A DNA stretch of 64,000 nucleotides, from assembly GCF_900106035.1 (NCBI RefSeq), contig NZ_FNUC01000003.1, positions 3,093,501 through 3,157,500 on the forward strand. The letters are read 5' to 3'. Numbering within the stretch: the first letter of the stretch is position 1; the number at the start of each line of letters is the position of its first letter. Position numbers and translations under genes: made by a program. The stretch comes from Jiangella alba (GTDB lineage Bacteria > Actinomycetota > Actinomycetes > Jiangellales > Jiangellaceae). Below are positions 27,250-35,906 of this stretch, piece after piece. The notes beneath the pieces are model-generated. The model made no database searches. It had not been told where the DNA came from and was given only the letters and a program-made list of their open reading frames with translations.

Positions 27250-28455
27250 TCAAGAATAGTCCACTTCACCGGCCGGGTGCAGGATCGCGACGCACTCGAC
27301 GTGGTGCGTCATCGGGAACAGGTCGAACGCGCGCAGGCCGGTGAGCCGGTAGCCGTGTGCGGCGAACGTGGCGAGGTCGCGGGCCAGCGCGGCGGGATCG
27401 CAGGCGACGTAGGCGACCACCCGCGGCCGGCGGGCGGCGATCTGGCGGACGACGGCGGCCTTGGCGCCCTCGCGCGGCGGGTCGAGCACGACGATGTCGG
27501 CGGCGGCCGGCATCCCGGCCGGTCCGGTGCCGGCCAGCACGCGGTCGACCCGGCCGGCCAGCAGCCGCACCCAGGGGACGTCGTGCAGGTTGCGCCGCGC
27601 GTCGGTGACGGCCTCGCGCGCCCCCTCGACACCCACCACCGTGCCCGACGAGCCGACCAGCGGCGCCAGCGCGCCGGCGAACAGGCCGACGCCGCAGTAT
27701 AGGTCCAGCGCGGTCTCGCCCGGCCGCGCCTCGACGCCGTCCAGAACGGCGCTGACCAGCGTGTCCGCCGCGCCCGGGTGCACCTGCCAGAAGCCGCCGC
27801 CGCTGACCCGCCAGCGCCGTCCGGCCGCCTCCTCGACGACGTAGCGGCGGCCCTCGGCCACCTCGCCGTCGACCAGCAGCTGCCGCTCCCCCGTGTTCGC
27901 CGCGACGACCTCGACGGACGCCGCGCCGGGCCACTCGCCGTCCTCGACCCGGGCCGCACGGACCTCGGGGTGCGCGATGCGGCAGTGGTCGATCGGCACC
28001 ACCTCGTGCGAACGGTGCGCCCGCAGCCCGGCCCGCCCGTTCGCGTCGACGGCGTACGTGACGCGCGTGCGCCACCCGAGCCCGTCGTCGTCGCCGGGGA
28101 CGGGCTCGACGACGATCTCGCGGCGCAGCCCGGCCAGCCGCTCCAGCTGCTCGGCGACGACGGCCGCCTTCAGCGAGCGCTGGGCCGGCAGCAGCACGTG
28201 CTGCCAGTCGCAGCCGCCGCACTTCCCCGGTCCGGCCCACGGGCACGGCGGCTCGACCCGGGCCGGCGACGGCGTCAGCACGGCCACCGCGTCGGCGCGC
28301 CAGAACCGGTCCTCGGTGCCGCCCTCGGTGACTCTGATCCGGACCCGCTCGCCGGGCAGTGCGTGCCGGACGAACACCGCCCGGCCCTCGTGCCGCGCGA
28401 CGCAGACGCCGCCGTGCGCGACCGCGCCGACGTCGACCACGACCTCCGTGCCCAC
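27250..28455 (-). CDS. TRAM-domain SAM-dependent RNA (uracil-5-)methyltransferase
   Basis: The 401-residue protein begins with a TRAM-type beta domain (VVVDVGAVAHGG, then GRAVFVRHALPGERV) and has a cysteine cluster CPWAGPGKCGGCDWQH for an iron-sulfur site as in RlmD. Next are the motif GGFWQVHPG, the SAM-binding DLYCGVGLFAGAL, the LDPPREGA motif and the catalytic cysteine in YVACDPAALARDL. It should methylate a uracil in rRNA or tRNA. I use GTG 28455, which brings the TRAM domain to the N-terminus; the ribosome-binding site is weak. The stop of the permease gene is 35 bp upstream on the same strand. The corA leader follows 23 bp after this stop, so the genes may share a transcript. From memory the pair resembles M. 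tuberculosis Rv2689c-Rv2690c. Confidence 0.88.
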   Translation of the reverse strand: MGTEVVVDVGAVAHGGVCVARHEGRAVFVRHALPGERVRIRVTEGGTEDRFWRADAVAVLTPSPARVEPPCPWAGPGKCGGCDWQHVLLPAQRSLKAAVVAEQLERLAGLRREIVVEPVPGDDDGLGWRTRVTYAVDANGRAGLRAHRSHEVVPIDHCRIAHPEVRAARVEDGEWPGAASVEVVAANTGERQLLVDGEVAEGRRYVVEEAAGRRWRVSGGGFWQVHPGAADTLVSAVLDGVEARPGETALDLYCGVGLFAGALAPLVGSSGTVVGVEGAREAVTDARRNLHDVPWVRLLAGRVDRVLAGTGPAGMPAAADIVVLDPPREGAKAAVVRQIAARRPRVVAYVACDPAALARDLATFAAHGYRLTGLRAFDLFPMTHHVECVAILHPAGEVDYS

Positions 28456-28490
28456 GACGGAGTCGCCGCGGGCCGCGCGCGTGCGCCCGC

Positions 28491-30485
28491 TCAGCGCGGA
28501 CCACCCCGCCGGACGTCGCCGGGCGCCTGCTTCGCCTTCGCCTTGGCCTTCGCGGCCGCCGCCGAGCGCAGCTGCCACGGCACGCTCGTCACCATGACAC
28601 CCGGCGTGAACAGCAGCCGGCCCTTGAGCCAGAAGACGCTCTGGTTGTGCAGGATGCGCTCCCACCAGTGCCCGACCACGTACTCGGGCACGTACACCGT
28701 GACGACGTCGCGCGGGCTGGCCCGGCGAATCGCCCGCACGTATTCGACCACCGGCCGGGCGATCTCGCGGTACGGCGAGTCGAGCACCCGCAGCGGCACC
28801 GGGATGTCGTGGCGGTCCCACTCGTCCAGCAGCGCGGCGGTGGCCGACTCGTCGACGTCGACGGTGATGGCCTCCAGGATGTCCGGCCGGGCCGCGCGCG
28901 CGTAGGCGATGGCCCGCACCGTCGGCTTGTGCAGCCGCGACACCAGCACGACGGCGTGTACGCGCGACGGCAGCAGCGACTCCGACGGCCAGTCCTCGAC
29001 CGCCAGCTCCTCCGAGGTGGTGTCGTAGTGCCGCCGGATGCCCCGCATGAGCAGGAACAGCAGCGGCATCATCGCGACGACCAGCCAGGCGCCGTGGGTG
29101 AACTTGGTGATCAGCACGACGACGAGCACGACGCCGGTCAGGATCGCCCCGGTGCCGTTGATGGCCCGCGAGCGCAGGATCTGCCGTCGTTCCGGCCCGG
29201 TCGGCCCGGCCGCGAGCAGCCGGTTCCAGTGCCGCACCATGCCGGTCTGGCCGAACGTGAACGCCGTGAACACGCCGACGATGTAGAGCTGGATCAGCCG
29301 CGTCACCGACGCGTCGAACGCGACGATCAGCAGGCCGGCCAGCACCGCCAGCACGATGATGCCATTGCTGAACACCAGGCGGTCGCCGCGGGTGTGCAGC
29401 TGGCGCGGCGCGTACCGGTGCTGCGCCAGGATCGAGCCGAGCAGCGGGAACCCGTTGAACGCGGTGTTCGCGGCCAGGATCAGGATCAGCGCCGCGGCGC
29501 CCTGAATGTAGTAGAAGGGGATGGTGTCGCCGCCGAACACCGCCTCCGCCAGCTGCGAGATGACGGTCGGCTGCGGCTGGGTGCAGTCGAACCCGACCAG
29601 GTCGCAGGAGTTCTCCACGTAGCGGACGTCGGCGATGACGGCCAGCGCGGTGATGCCGCTGAACATCGTGATCGACAGCGTGCCCATGATGGCCAGCGTC
29701 GCGGCCGCGTTCTTCGCCTTCGGCTTGCGGAACGCCGGCACCCCGTTGGCGATCGCCTCGACGCCGGTCAGCGCCGTACAGCCGGACGCGAACGCTCTCA
29801 GCACCAGCAGCATCAGCGCGATGCCGCCGAGGTCGGTCATCTCGGCCTGGACGTCGTACTGCGCCGACTCCGAGACCGGGTCGTCGCCGAAGAGCGTCTG
29901 GCCCAGGCCCCACACGATCAGCCCGGCCATGCCGACGATGAACAGGTAGGTGGGGATCGCGAACGCGATGCCGCTCTCGCGGATGCCGCGCAGGTTCATC
30001 GCCGAGAGCAGCACGACGATGCCGATGGCGATGGGCACCCGGTAGTCGTTCAGCTCCGGCACGGCCGAGATCAGGTTGTCGACGCCCGCCGACACCGACA
30101 CCGCCACCGTCAGGATGTAGTCGATCAGCAGCGCGCTGGCGACGATCAGCCCGGCGGTCGGCCCGAGGTTGGTGTTGGCCACCTCGAAGTCGCCGCCGCC
30201 GGTCGGGTACGCGCGCACCAGCTGGCGGTACGACGCCACGACGGTGATCAGCAGCAACACGACGACCGCGGCGACCCACGGGGTGTACGTCAGGTAGGCC
30301 AGGCCACCCAGCGTCAGGATGACCAGGACCTCCTGCGTGGCGTACGTGACCGACGACAGCGGGTCGCTGGCGAACACCGGCAGGGCCAGCCGCTTGGGTA
30401 GCAGCGTGTGCCCCATGCGCTCGCTGGGAAGTTTGCGACCGATGAGGAGCCGCTTGGACAGATCGCCGAGGCTCGGCACGATCGG
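28491..30485 (-). CDS. APC-superfamily amino-acid/K+ permease with cytoplasmic C-terminal domain
   Basis: The 664-residue protein has about twelve transmembrane helices with the APC hallmarks LPVFASDPLSSVTYATQE in helix 1 and GGGDFEVANTNLG in the helix 2-3 region. After the last helix (near residue 440) comes a roughly 200-residue soluble domain resembling universal-stress-type folds (VHAVVLVSRLHKPTVRAIAYA). Such proteins (KUP/KimA-like APC members) transport K+ or amino acids; next to two TrkA genes, K+ is an attractive guess. The start is uncertain: TTG 30485 has GGGAAAGG seven bases upstream, and GTG 30479 is two codons later. It diverges from trkA. Confidence 0.85.
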   Translation of the reverse strand, partial: PIVPSLGDLSKRLLIGRKLPSERMGHTLLPKRLALPVFASDPLSSVTYATQEVLVILTLGGLAYLTYTPWVAAVVVLLLITVVASYRQLVRAYPTGGGDFEVANTNLGPTAGLIVASALLIDYILTVAVSVSAGVDNLISAVPELNDYRVPIAIGIVVLLSAMNLRGIRESGIAFAIPTYLFIVGMAGLIVWGLGQTLFGDDPVSESAQYDVQAEMTDLGGIALMLLVLRAFASGCTALTGVEAIANGVPAFRKPKAKNAAATLAIMGTLSITMFSGITALAVIADVRYVENSCDLVGFDCTQPQPTVISQLAEAVFGGDTIPFYYIQGAAALILILAANTAFNGFPLLGSILAQHRYAPRQLHTRGDRLVFSNGIIVLAVLAGLLIVAFDASVTRLIQLYIVGVFTAFTFGQTGMVRHWNRLLAAGPTGPERRQILRSRAINGTGAILTGVVLVVVLITKFTHGAWLVVAMMPLLFLLMRGIRRHYDTTSEELAVEDWPSESLLPSRVHAVVLVSRLHKPTVRAIAYARAARPDILEAITVDVDESATAALLDEWDRHDIPVPLRVLDSPYREIARPVVEYVRAIRRASPRDVVTVYVPEYVVGHWWERILHNQSVFWLKGRLLFTPGVMVTSVPWQLRSAAAAKAKAKAKQAPGDVRRGGPR

Positions 30486-30571
30486 CAATGGTATGCCTTT
30501 CCCGGCGGGCGTGTAACGTCGGCAGCGACACGGCGAGCCCCCGGGTCGCACGGTGAGGGTGAGAGGACCAC

Positions 30572-31237
30572 ATGCACGTCGTCATCATGGGCTGCGGCAG
30601 GGTCGGCTCGACCGTCGCGCACATCCTCGAATCGCACGACCACACGGTCGCCATCGTCGACCAGAACCCCGAGGCGTTCCGGCGGCTGCAGCCGGGCTTC
30701 GAGGGCTCGACCGTGGCCGGGGTCGGCTTCGACCGCGACGTGCTCATCGAGGCCGGCATCGAGCGCGCCCACGCGTTCGTCGCGGTCAGCAGCGGCGACA
30801 ACTCCAACATCCTCGCCGCCCGGGTGGCCCGCGAGACGTTCGGCGTCGACAACGTGGTGGCCCGCATCTACGATCCCGGCCGGGCCGAGGTGTACCAGCG
30901 CCTCGGCATCCCCACGGTGGCGACGGTGCGGTGGACGGCCGACCAGATCCTGCGCCGGCTGTTCCCGGAGGGCGCGCAGACGGAGTGGGTCGACCCCACC
31001 GGTACCGTCCAGCTGGCCGAGTTCCACATCAGCAACGGCTGGATCGGGCACGTGGTCGAGAAGCTCGAGGAGGCCTCCGGCGCCCGCGTCGCGTTCCTCA
31101 CCCGCTACGGCGAGGGCGTCCTGCCCACCGCCGACACCGTCATCCAGGACGGCGACCTCGTGCACGTCCTCGTCAACACCGAGCGCATCTCCTACGTCTC
31201 GCAGGTGCTCGCCAAGGACCCGGAGGTGGAGGTCTGA
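30572..31237 (+). CDS. TrkA-family K+ uptake regulator, first copy
   Basis: The 221-residue protein has an N-terminal RCK/TrkA-N Rossmann domain (VVIMGCGRVGSTVA, with the acidic VDQNPEAF after beta-2) and a C-terminal TrkA-C domain (LAEFHISNGWIGHVV). These bind nucleotides and gate K+ transporters or channels from the cytoplasm. GAGAGG lies 8 nt before ATG 30572. The stop overlaps the next gene (TGATG), a second TrkA, so the two are likely made in equal amounts and may form a heteromer. In mycobacteria the corresponding pair is ceoB-ceoC. The divergent APC permease may be its partner. Confidence 0.92.
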   Translation: MHVVIMGCGRVGSTVAHILESHDHTVAIVDQNPEAFRRLQPGFEGSTVAGVGFDRDVLIEAGIERAHAFVAVSSGDNSNILAARVARETFGVDNVVARIYDPGRAEVYQRLGIPTVATVRWTADQILRRLFPEGAQTEWVDPTGTVQLAEFHISNGWIGHVVEKLEEASGARVAFLTRYGEGVLPTADTVIQDGDLVHVLVNTERISYVSQVLAKDPEVEV

Positions 31238-31902
31238 TGCGCGTCGCCATCGCCGGGGCCGGCAACGTCGGCCGCTCGATCGCGTCGGAGCTGCTGGCCA
31301 ACGGCCACGACGTGCTGCTCATCGACAAGGACACCAAGGCCATCAAGGCCGCCAGCGTGCCCGAGGCCGAGTGGCTGCTGGCCGACGCCTGCGAGCTGTC
31401 GATGCTCGAGGAGGCGGCGCTCGACCGCTGCAACGTCGTCATCGCCGCCACCGGCGACGACAAGGTCAACCTCGTGGTGTCGCTGCTGGCCAAGACGGAG
31501 TTCGGCGTGCCGCGCGTCGTCGCCCGGGTCAACCACCCGCGCAACGAGTGGATGTTCAACGAGTCCTGGGGCGTCGACGTGTCGGTGTCGACGCCGCGCA
31601 TCATGAGCGCGCTGGTCGAGGAGGCCGTCAGCGTCGGCGACCTCGTCCGGCTGTTCAGCTTCCGGCAGGGCGAGGCGAACCTGGTCGAGCTGACGCTGCC
31701 GGGCGACTCCCCCATCGTCGGCACGGCGGTCGCCGACGTCGCCTGGCCGGTCGACACCTCGCTGGTGTCGATCATCCGCGGCAAGCACGTGCACAGCCCG
31801 CTGCCCGACCTCCCGCTGGAAGCCGGCGACGAGCTGCTGTTCGTCGCCGCGCCGGAGCGGGAGAAGCAGCTCGAGGACCTGCTCTCGCCGCACGCGGGCT
31901 GA
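31237..31902 (+). CDS. TrkA-family K+ uptake regulator, second copy
   Basis: This 221-residue paralogue has the same architecture: VAIAGAGNVGRSIA Rossmann motif with LIDKDTKAIK after beta-2, and a TrkA-C domain at the end (LPGDSPIVGTAVADVAWP, then GDELLFVAAPEREKQL). Sequence identity to the first copy is limited, so the duplication is old. Its ATG overlaps the preceding stop by one base. It converges on the DUF3159 gene with 11 bp between stops. Confidence 0.92.
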   Translation: MRVAIAGAGNVGRSIASELLANGHDVLLIDKDTKAIKAASVPEAEWLLADACELSMLEEAALDRCNVVIAATGDDKVNLVVSLLAKTEFGVPRVVARVNHPRNEWMFNESWGVDVSVSTPRIMSALVEEAVSVGDLVRLFSFRQGEANLVELTLPGDSPIVGTAVADVAWPVDTSLVSIIRGKHVHSPLPDLPLEAGDELLFVAAPEREKQLEDLLSPHAG

Positions 31903-31913
31903 GCCCGCCCGCG

Positions 31914-32630
31914 TCAGCCGTCGACGGGGTCGGGGCCGGGCTTGGCGGGCGCCAGACGCTCCTGGTGGGCGCGGTACGCGGGCCGGATGATCAGCCAGGA
32001 CAGGTAGGCGACCAGCAGGAACAGCGGCCAGCTCATGACCAGCCGGGCACCGGCCAGCCAGCCGATCTGGTCTTCGCCGGCGAGGTACAGCGGCACCTGG
32101 ACGGCCAGCCGCACCGCGAACATCCCCACCCAGAGGAAGCTCGCCCGGGTGTAGGCGCGCAGCAGCGCGGGGTCGCTGCGCCAGCCCGTGCCCTGCCCGG
32201 TGACAAGTCCGACGAACACGCCCAGCAGCGGCCAGCGGACCGCGATGGACACCAGGTACGCCAGCCCGTAGCCGACGTTGATCAGCAGGCCGGGCAGGAA
32301 CACGTCCTCGGCGCGACCCGTGCGGTTGGCCATGAACGCGGCGATGCCGACGCCCAGGAAGCCGGCGACGACGTTCTGCAGCGGCTCCTTGCGCAGCAGC
32401 CGCACGATGCCGAGCAGGACCCCGGAGCCCACGGCCACCCACAGCGACAGCGTGAGGTCGCGGCCGGCGGCGGTGTAGACGACGGTGAAGAGGGCCAGCG
32501 GCAGTCCGGCGTCGAGCAGTGCCGCCGGGCCGATGACGTCCTTGGCGCGGAAGCGCTCGTCGGACGCGATGGCCTGGACCCAGCTCGGCCGGCCGGCACG
32601 GTCGGGGGCGCCGGGATCGCTCTGACTCAT
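31914..32630 (-). CDS. DUF3159 family membrane protein
   Basis: The 238-residue protein has about six transmembrane helices in hairpin pairs (VIGPAALLDAGLPLALFTVVY; GSGVLLGIVRLLR; VVAGFLGVGIAAFMA; and so on) and a conserved RAEDVFLPGLLINVGYGLAY segment typical of DUF3159, an actinobacterial family of unknown function related to intracellular-septation-type proteins. It starts one base after the stop of the OB-fold gene, so the two are co-translated. From memory the order matches Rv2693c-Rv2694c. The C-terminal tail is Pro-rich. Confidence 0.88.
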   Translation of the reverse strand: MSQSDPGAPDRAGRPSWVQAIASDERFRAKDVIGPAALLDAGLPLALFTVVYTAAGRDLTLSLWVAVGSGVLLGIVRLLRKEPLQNVVAGFLGVGIAAFMANRTGRAEDVFLPGLLINVGYGLAYLVSIAVRWPLLGVFVGLVTGQGTGWRSDPALLRAYTRASFLWVGMFAVRLAVQVPLYLAGEDQIGWLAGARLVMSWPLFLLVAYLSWLIIRPAYRAHQERLAPAKPGPDPVDG

Positions 32631-32631
32631 C

Positions 32632-33018
32632 TCACTCCATGCCTGCGGGCAGCAGCTCGTATCGCGGGTTGTACATGACCCTGCGGCCGTCGAGGGTGGC
32701 CACCCGTCCGGTCGCGACCAGCCGGCGTCCGCAGCTGATGCCGGCGATGCGCCGCCGGCCGAGCCAGACCAGTGTCACCGCACCGGAGCCGTCGTACAAA
32801 TCGGCCTCGAGGGCGGGGGTGCCCAGGCGCGGCTGCAACGTGACCGACTGCAGCACCCCGCGGACGCGCACCGTGGTGCGGTCCTGGACGTCGGCGAGCG
32901 GCTGGCAGCCGGCCTCGCGCGCGTCGTCGCGCAACTCCTCGGCCTCGACCTCCTCGTCGGAGGCGACCCACCGCGTGATGGCGCCCCAGATGCCGCGGCG
33001 CCCGGTGTTCTCTTCCAC
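32632..33018 (-). CDS. OB-fold nucleic-acid-binding domain protein
   Basis: The 128-residue protein has an N-terminal acidic helical segment (ASDEEVEAEELRDDAREAG) followed by an OB-fold: TTVRVRGVLQSVTLQPR, ALEADLYDGSGAVTLVWLG, and RLVATGRVATLDGRRVMYN. The fold is that of anti-codon-type or RecG/DnaE nucleic-acid binders, so RNA or DNA binding is likely, but the target is unknown. GTG 33018 is the chosen start; its ribosome-binding site is weak, so the true start could be slightly upstream. It is followed after one base by DUF3159 and preceded by DUF3710. Confidence 0.83.
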   Translation of the reverse strand: MEENTGRRGIWGAITRWVASDEEVEAEELRDDAREAGCQPLADVQDRTTVRVRGVLQSVTLQPRLGTPALEADLYDGSGAVTLVWLGRRRIAGISCGRRLVATGRVATLDGRRVMYNPRYELLPAGME

Positions 33019-33053
33019 GTCTACCAGGATATTCCGCGCGGCAAGTCCGCTGG

Positions 33054-33755
33054 TCAGGCTTGCAGGGGCTGGGACGGGTCGGCGGGCGGGCGGGTGCCGG
33101 CCGGCGGCTTCAGCACGATGACGTCGCCCGGCGCCATCGGCGACTGGCCGCGGACCACCACCGTCTCCTTGACCAGCTCGACGAAGCGCTGGAACGTGGC
33201 GGCGTCGTTGGTGGCCTTGCCGAGGAACGTGGCGCGCAGCATCCAGCGCGGGCCGTCGATGGCCGACACCCGCGACGGCTGCAGCACCTGCTTGCCGTCG
33301 GGCGCCTGCACCGGCACGACCAGCCGGACCTCGGTGCCGAACGGCCCGGCCGCCTCCTCGGCGCGGCCGCCGCGGCGCTGGGCGTCCTGGCTGATCTGCA
33401 GCCGCGTCTGCCCCCACATGCCGGAGCTGCGCGGCGCGGCGACGGCGATCAGCTGCACCGCGGCGTCCTCGATGGCGAGGACGGCACTGGTGGCGTTGCC
33501 GGTGCGCTGGTCGACCTGCAGCTGCAGCTTCATGCCGGGCGCGGCCTTCACCAGCAGGCCGCCGAGGTCGACGCGGCCCTTGCGCGCCTCGTCGAGGTCG
33601 ACCTCGGACTCGTCGAGGGGGCCGCCGGACCGGTCGCTCTTCGCCTCGTCGTCCTCACCGGACCCGCTCGAACCGGACGCCGTCGAAGAGGTCTCCGTGG
33701 TCTCCTCGACCTCGGGCTCGTCCTCATCGCCGTCGCGGCGCCGCCGTCCCCACAC
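33054..33755 (-). CDS. DUF3710 family protein
   Basis: The 233-residue protein has a disordered, highly acidic N-terminal third (Asp/Glu/Ser runs) and a folded C-terminal domain with the DUF3710 pattern: VDLGGLLVKAAPGMKLQLQ, VLAIEDAAVQLIAVAAPRSSGMW, and RWMLRATFLG. The function of the family is unknown, but it is reproducibly next to dut in actinomycetes. GTG 33755 is preceded by AAGGGGA. It sits 19 bp after dut on the same strand, probably in one operon with the OB-fold and DUF3159 genes. Confidence 0.88.
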   Translation of the reverse strand: MWGRRRRDGDEDEPEVEETTETSSTASGSSGSGEDDEAKSDRSGGPLDESEVDLDEARKGRVDLGGLLVKAAPGMKLQLQVDQRTGNATSAVLAIEDAAVQLIAVAAPRSSGMWGQTRLQISQDAQRRGGRAEEAAGPFGTEVRLVVPVQAPDGKQVLQPSRVSAIDGPRWMLRATFLGKATNDAATFQRFVELVKETVVVRGQSPMAPGDVIVLKPPAGTRPPADPSQPLQA

Positions 33756-33774
33756 CCTGACCGTCCCCTTACGT

Positions 33775-34251
33775 CTATCGGACGCCGGCGTTGCCGCCGG
33801 CCTGGCTTGCCGTGCCCGTCGACCCGTACCCGCCGTCGCCCCGCGCCGAGCCGGGCAGCCGCTCCACCTCGTGGAACCGGGCCCGCTCGACCCGCTGGAC
33901 GACCAGCTGGGCGATGCGGTCGCCGCGCGCGAACACCGCCGGTTCCCGCAGGTCGTGGTTGACCAGCAGCACCTTGATCTCGCCCCGGTAGCCCGCATCG
34001 ACCGTGCCCGGTGTGTTGACGATGCTGACGCCGAGCCGGTGCGCGAGGCCCGACCGCGGGTGGACGAATGCAGCGTATCCCGCGGGCAGGGCGATCGCGA
34101 TGCCCGTGCCCACCATGGCCCGCTCACCCGGCGCGATGCTGACGTCGCTGGTCGTGACCAGGTCGGCGCCGGCGTCGCCGGGATGGGCGTAGCCGGGCAG
34201 CGGCAGCTCCGGGTCCAGCCGGGTGATGAGGACGTCGACGGGGTCGGTCAC
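33775..34251 (-). CDS. dut: dUTP diphosphatase
   Basis: The 158-residue trimeric-type dUTPase hydrolyses dUTP to dUMP, keeping uracil out of DNA and feeding thymidylate synthesis. The five family motifs are seen: PGDAGADL (motif 1), [12 protein letters not shown] (motif 2), [14 protein letters not shown] (motif 3 with the catalytic Asp and Tyr), RIAQLVVQ (motif 4), and a Gly-rich C-terminal arm [10 protein letters not shown] (motif 5). GTG 34251 overlaps the thioesterase stop (GTGA), so translation is coupled. DUF3710 follows after 19 bp. Confidence 0.95.
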   Translation of the reverse strand: MTDPVDVLITRLDPELPLPGYAHPGDAGADLVTTSDVSIAPGERAMVGTGIAIALPAGYAAFVHPRSGLAHRLGVSIVNTPGTVDAGYRGEIKVLLVNHDLREPAVFARGDRIAQLVVQRVERARFHEVERLPGSARGDGGYGSTGTASQAGGNAGVR

Positions 34252-34811
34252 GGGTTCACCTCCGCGACCTTCGCGGCCGCTTCCGAGAGCTCCGACGCGG
34301 CCACCGGGCGGCCGTGGTCGGTGAAGTGGGTGGGCGGGACGACGATGAACACGGCCGACGCGGCGACGCTGACCGGTCCGTCGGGCGCGTTCTCGCGGCC
34401 GGTCGCGGACATGAAGATCTTGCGGCCCTCGGCGCGGTCGACCGCGGCGTCGATGTGCAGCGTCGTGCCGACCGGGACCGGGCGGCGGTAGCTGGTCTCG
34501 AGGTGGCCGGTGACGGCCGGCTTGCCGATCAGCCAGATCAGCGAGCCGAGCACCTCGTCGAAGGCCAGCGACAGCATGCCGCCGTGGGCCAGGCCGGGCG
34601 CGCCCTGGTGGTCGTCGGTGACGGTGAACGTGCCGGCCACGGTGAGGCCCTCGCCCGCGACGACGGTGACGTGCAGCCCCGTGGGGTGGTCCGGTCCGCA
34701 GCCCACGCACATGCGGTAGTGCGACGCGATGGTGCTGCCGGGCGCCGGCGCGCCGGGGTGCCGCTCGATCGCGTCGGCGGGGCGCGGCTCCCCGTGCTGC
34801 CGTTCGGTCAC
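34248..34811 (-). CDS. PaaI-family hotdog-fold thioesterase
   Basis: The 187-residue protein has a single hotdog domain with the motif [17 protein letters not shown], in which the HGG and the acidic residue are the catalytic features of PaaI-type acyl-CoA thioesterases. [13 protein letters not shown] segment near residue 40 is typical of this subgroup. The substrate is unknown. GTG 34811 avoids a long unsupported N-terminal extension; ATG 34853 is possible. It overlaps dut by four bases and diverges from the DUF3093 gene. No evident biochemical connection to dUTP metabolism exists; the coupling is positional. Confidence 0.85.
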   Translation of the reverse strand: MTERQHGEPRPADAIERHPGAPAPGSTIASHYRMCVGCGPDHPTGLHVTVVAGEGLTVAGTFTVTDDHQGAPGLAHGGMLSLAFDEVLGSLIWLIGKPAVTGHLETSYRRPVPVGTTLHIDAAVDRAEGRKIFMSATGRENAPDGPVSVAASAVFIVVPPTHFTDHGRPVAASELSEAAAKVAEVNP

Positions 34812-34862
34812 GATCGACGACCCTACCCGCTCGGCTCCGGCGATCCGTGGCACCCTGCTGGA

Positions 34863-35321
34863 GTGACTGCTTACCGCGAACGCCTGGTGGTACCGGCTCG
34901 ATGGTGGCTGCTGCTGGCCGGGCTGGCCGCGTCGGTCTGGCTCGTCTACGAGCTGCCGTTCGGGCCGCGGGTGTCGCTGCCGTCGACCGGCGCCGTGCTG
35001 CTGCTCGGCGGCGCCGCGCTGCTGCTGTACGGCCGGCTCTCCATCGCCGTCGGGCCCGACGGCGTCCGGGTGGGGCGCGCGCGGCTGCCCTTGACGGCCG
35101 TCGGCACGGCCGAGGCGCTCACCGGCGACGAGGCGCGGGCGGCGCGTGGCCCCGGCCTCGACCGCCGCGCCTACGTGGCGATCCGCGGGTACGTGCCGGG
35201 GGTGGTGCGCATCGGGGTCGACGACGACGCCGACCCCACCCCCTACTGGCTGGTGTCGACGCGCCGCCCCGAGCGGCTCGTGGCCGAGCTCGAGGCGGCG
35301 CGTCAGACGGCCGGCCGGTGA
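34863..35321 (+). CDS. DUF3093 family membrane protein
   Basis: The 152-residue protein has two adjacent transmembrane helices (residues 14-30 and 39-60) and a C-terminal cytoplasmic beta-rich domain ([38 protein letters not shown]). This matches DUF3093, an actinobacterial family with no known function located beside dut. CACCCT lies six bases before GTG 34863, so the mRNA may be leaderless. It converges on DUF4193 with 15 bp between stops. Confidence 0.85.
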   Translation: MTAYRERLVVPARWWLLLAGLAASVWLVYELPFGPRVSLPSTGAVLLLGGAALLLYGRLSIAVGPDGVRVGRARLPLTAVGTAEALTGDEARAARGPGLDRRAYVAIRGYVPGVVRIGVDDDADPTPYWLVSTRRPERLVAELEAARQTAGR

Positions 35322-35336
35322 GGGGTTCGGAGGTGC

Positions 35337-35636
35337 TCAGGCCGCGCAGTCGCGGCAGATGAGCATCCCGTCCTTCTCCTTCGCCAGCTGGCTGCGGTGG
35401 TGCACCAGGAAGCACTGCGAGCAGGTGAACTCGTCAGCCTGCCGCGGCAGTACCCGGACCGCCAGCTCCTCGTTGGACAGATCTGCTCCCGGCAGCTCCA
35501 TGGACTCGTTCAGGTCGGACTCGTCGACGTCGACGATGCCCGACGTCTTGTCCATGCGCCGGTTCTTCAGTTCCTCCAGCGAGTCCTCGGACAGATCGTC
35601 GTCGGTCTTGCGTGGCGCGTCGTAGTCGGTTGCCAT
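35337..35636 (-). CDS. DUF4193 zinc-ribbon-like small protein
   Basis: The 99-residue acidic protein ends in a four-cysteine zinc-ribbon-like motif: CSQC, then CRDC. The preceding segment (LPRQADEFTC) is the DUF4193 signature found throughout actinomycetes, often near dut and sigA. The N-terminal half is rich in Asp/Glu/Leu. The function is unknown; a role in RNA polymerase or ribosome interaction would be speculation. GAGGGGG is nine bases upstream of ATG 35636. It ends the conserved dut block, after which an ABC exporter interrupts the order. Confidence 0.9.
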   Translation of the reverse strand: MATDYDAPRKTDDDLSEDSLEELKNRRMDKTSGIVDVDESDLNESMELPGADLSNEELAVRVLPRQADEFTCSQCFLVHHRSQLAKEKDGMLICRDCAA

Positions 35637-35906
35637 GATCTATTCCCCCTCACTGGGCGCGTCGTGATGTCGGTGGCCGGGCCGGTATGGACACCGTGCC
35701 CCTCCGTAACGCACGACGGCCCGCGGTTGTGCCCGCTCCGAGCGGGAGATTCTGCCTGATGCGGTACCCCGTTGGCACGGCACCCCATGCTGTGGGAGTT
35801 CGTGTCGTCCTCTGGACCGACCGATCACACCGTTCTCCGGGACGAGGGATGTCACCATTCCAGGCGAGAAGCTGTCAACGGATCGTCCCGCACCGAGAGG
35901 AAGCCC
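35637..35906. other. Divergent 270-bp spacer, no gene
   Basis: This spacer separates DUF4193 from the ABC exporter genes. Both outer ends hold ribosome-binding sites (GAGGGGG for DUF4193 on the minus strand, GAGAGG for the ABC gene on the plus strand). TGTCAA at 35873-35878 could be a -35 element for the ABC operon. I see no reading frame with coding character and no strong palindrome. Confidence 0.4.
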
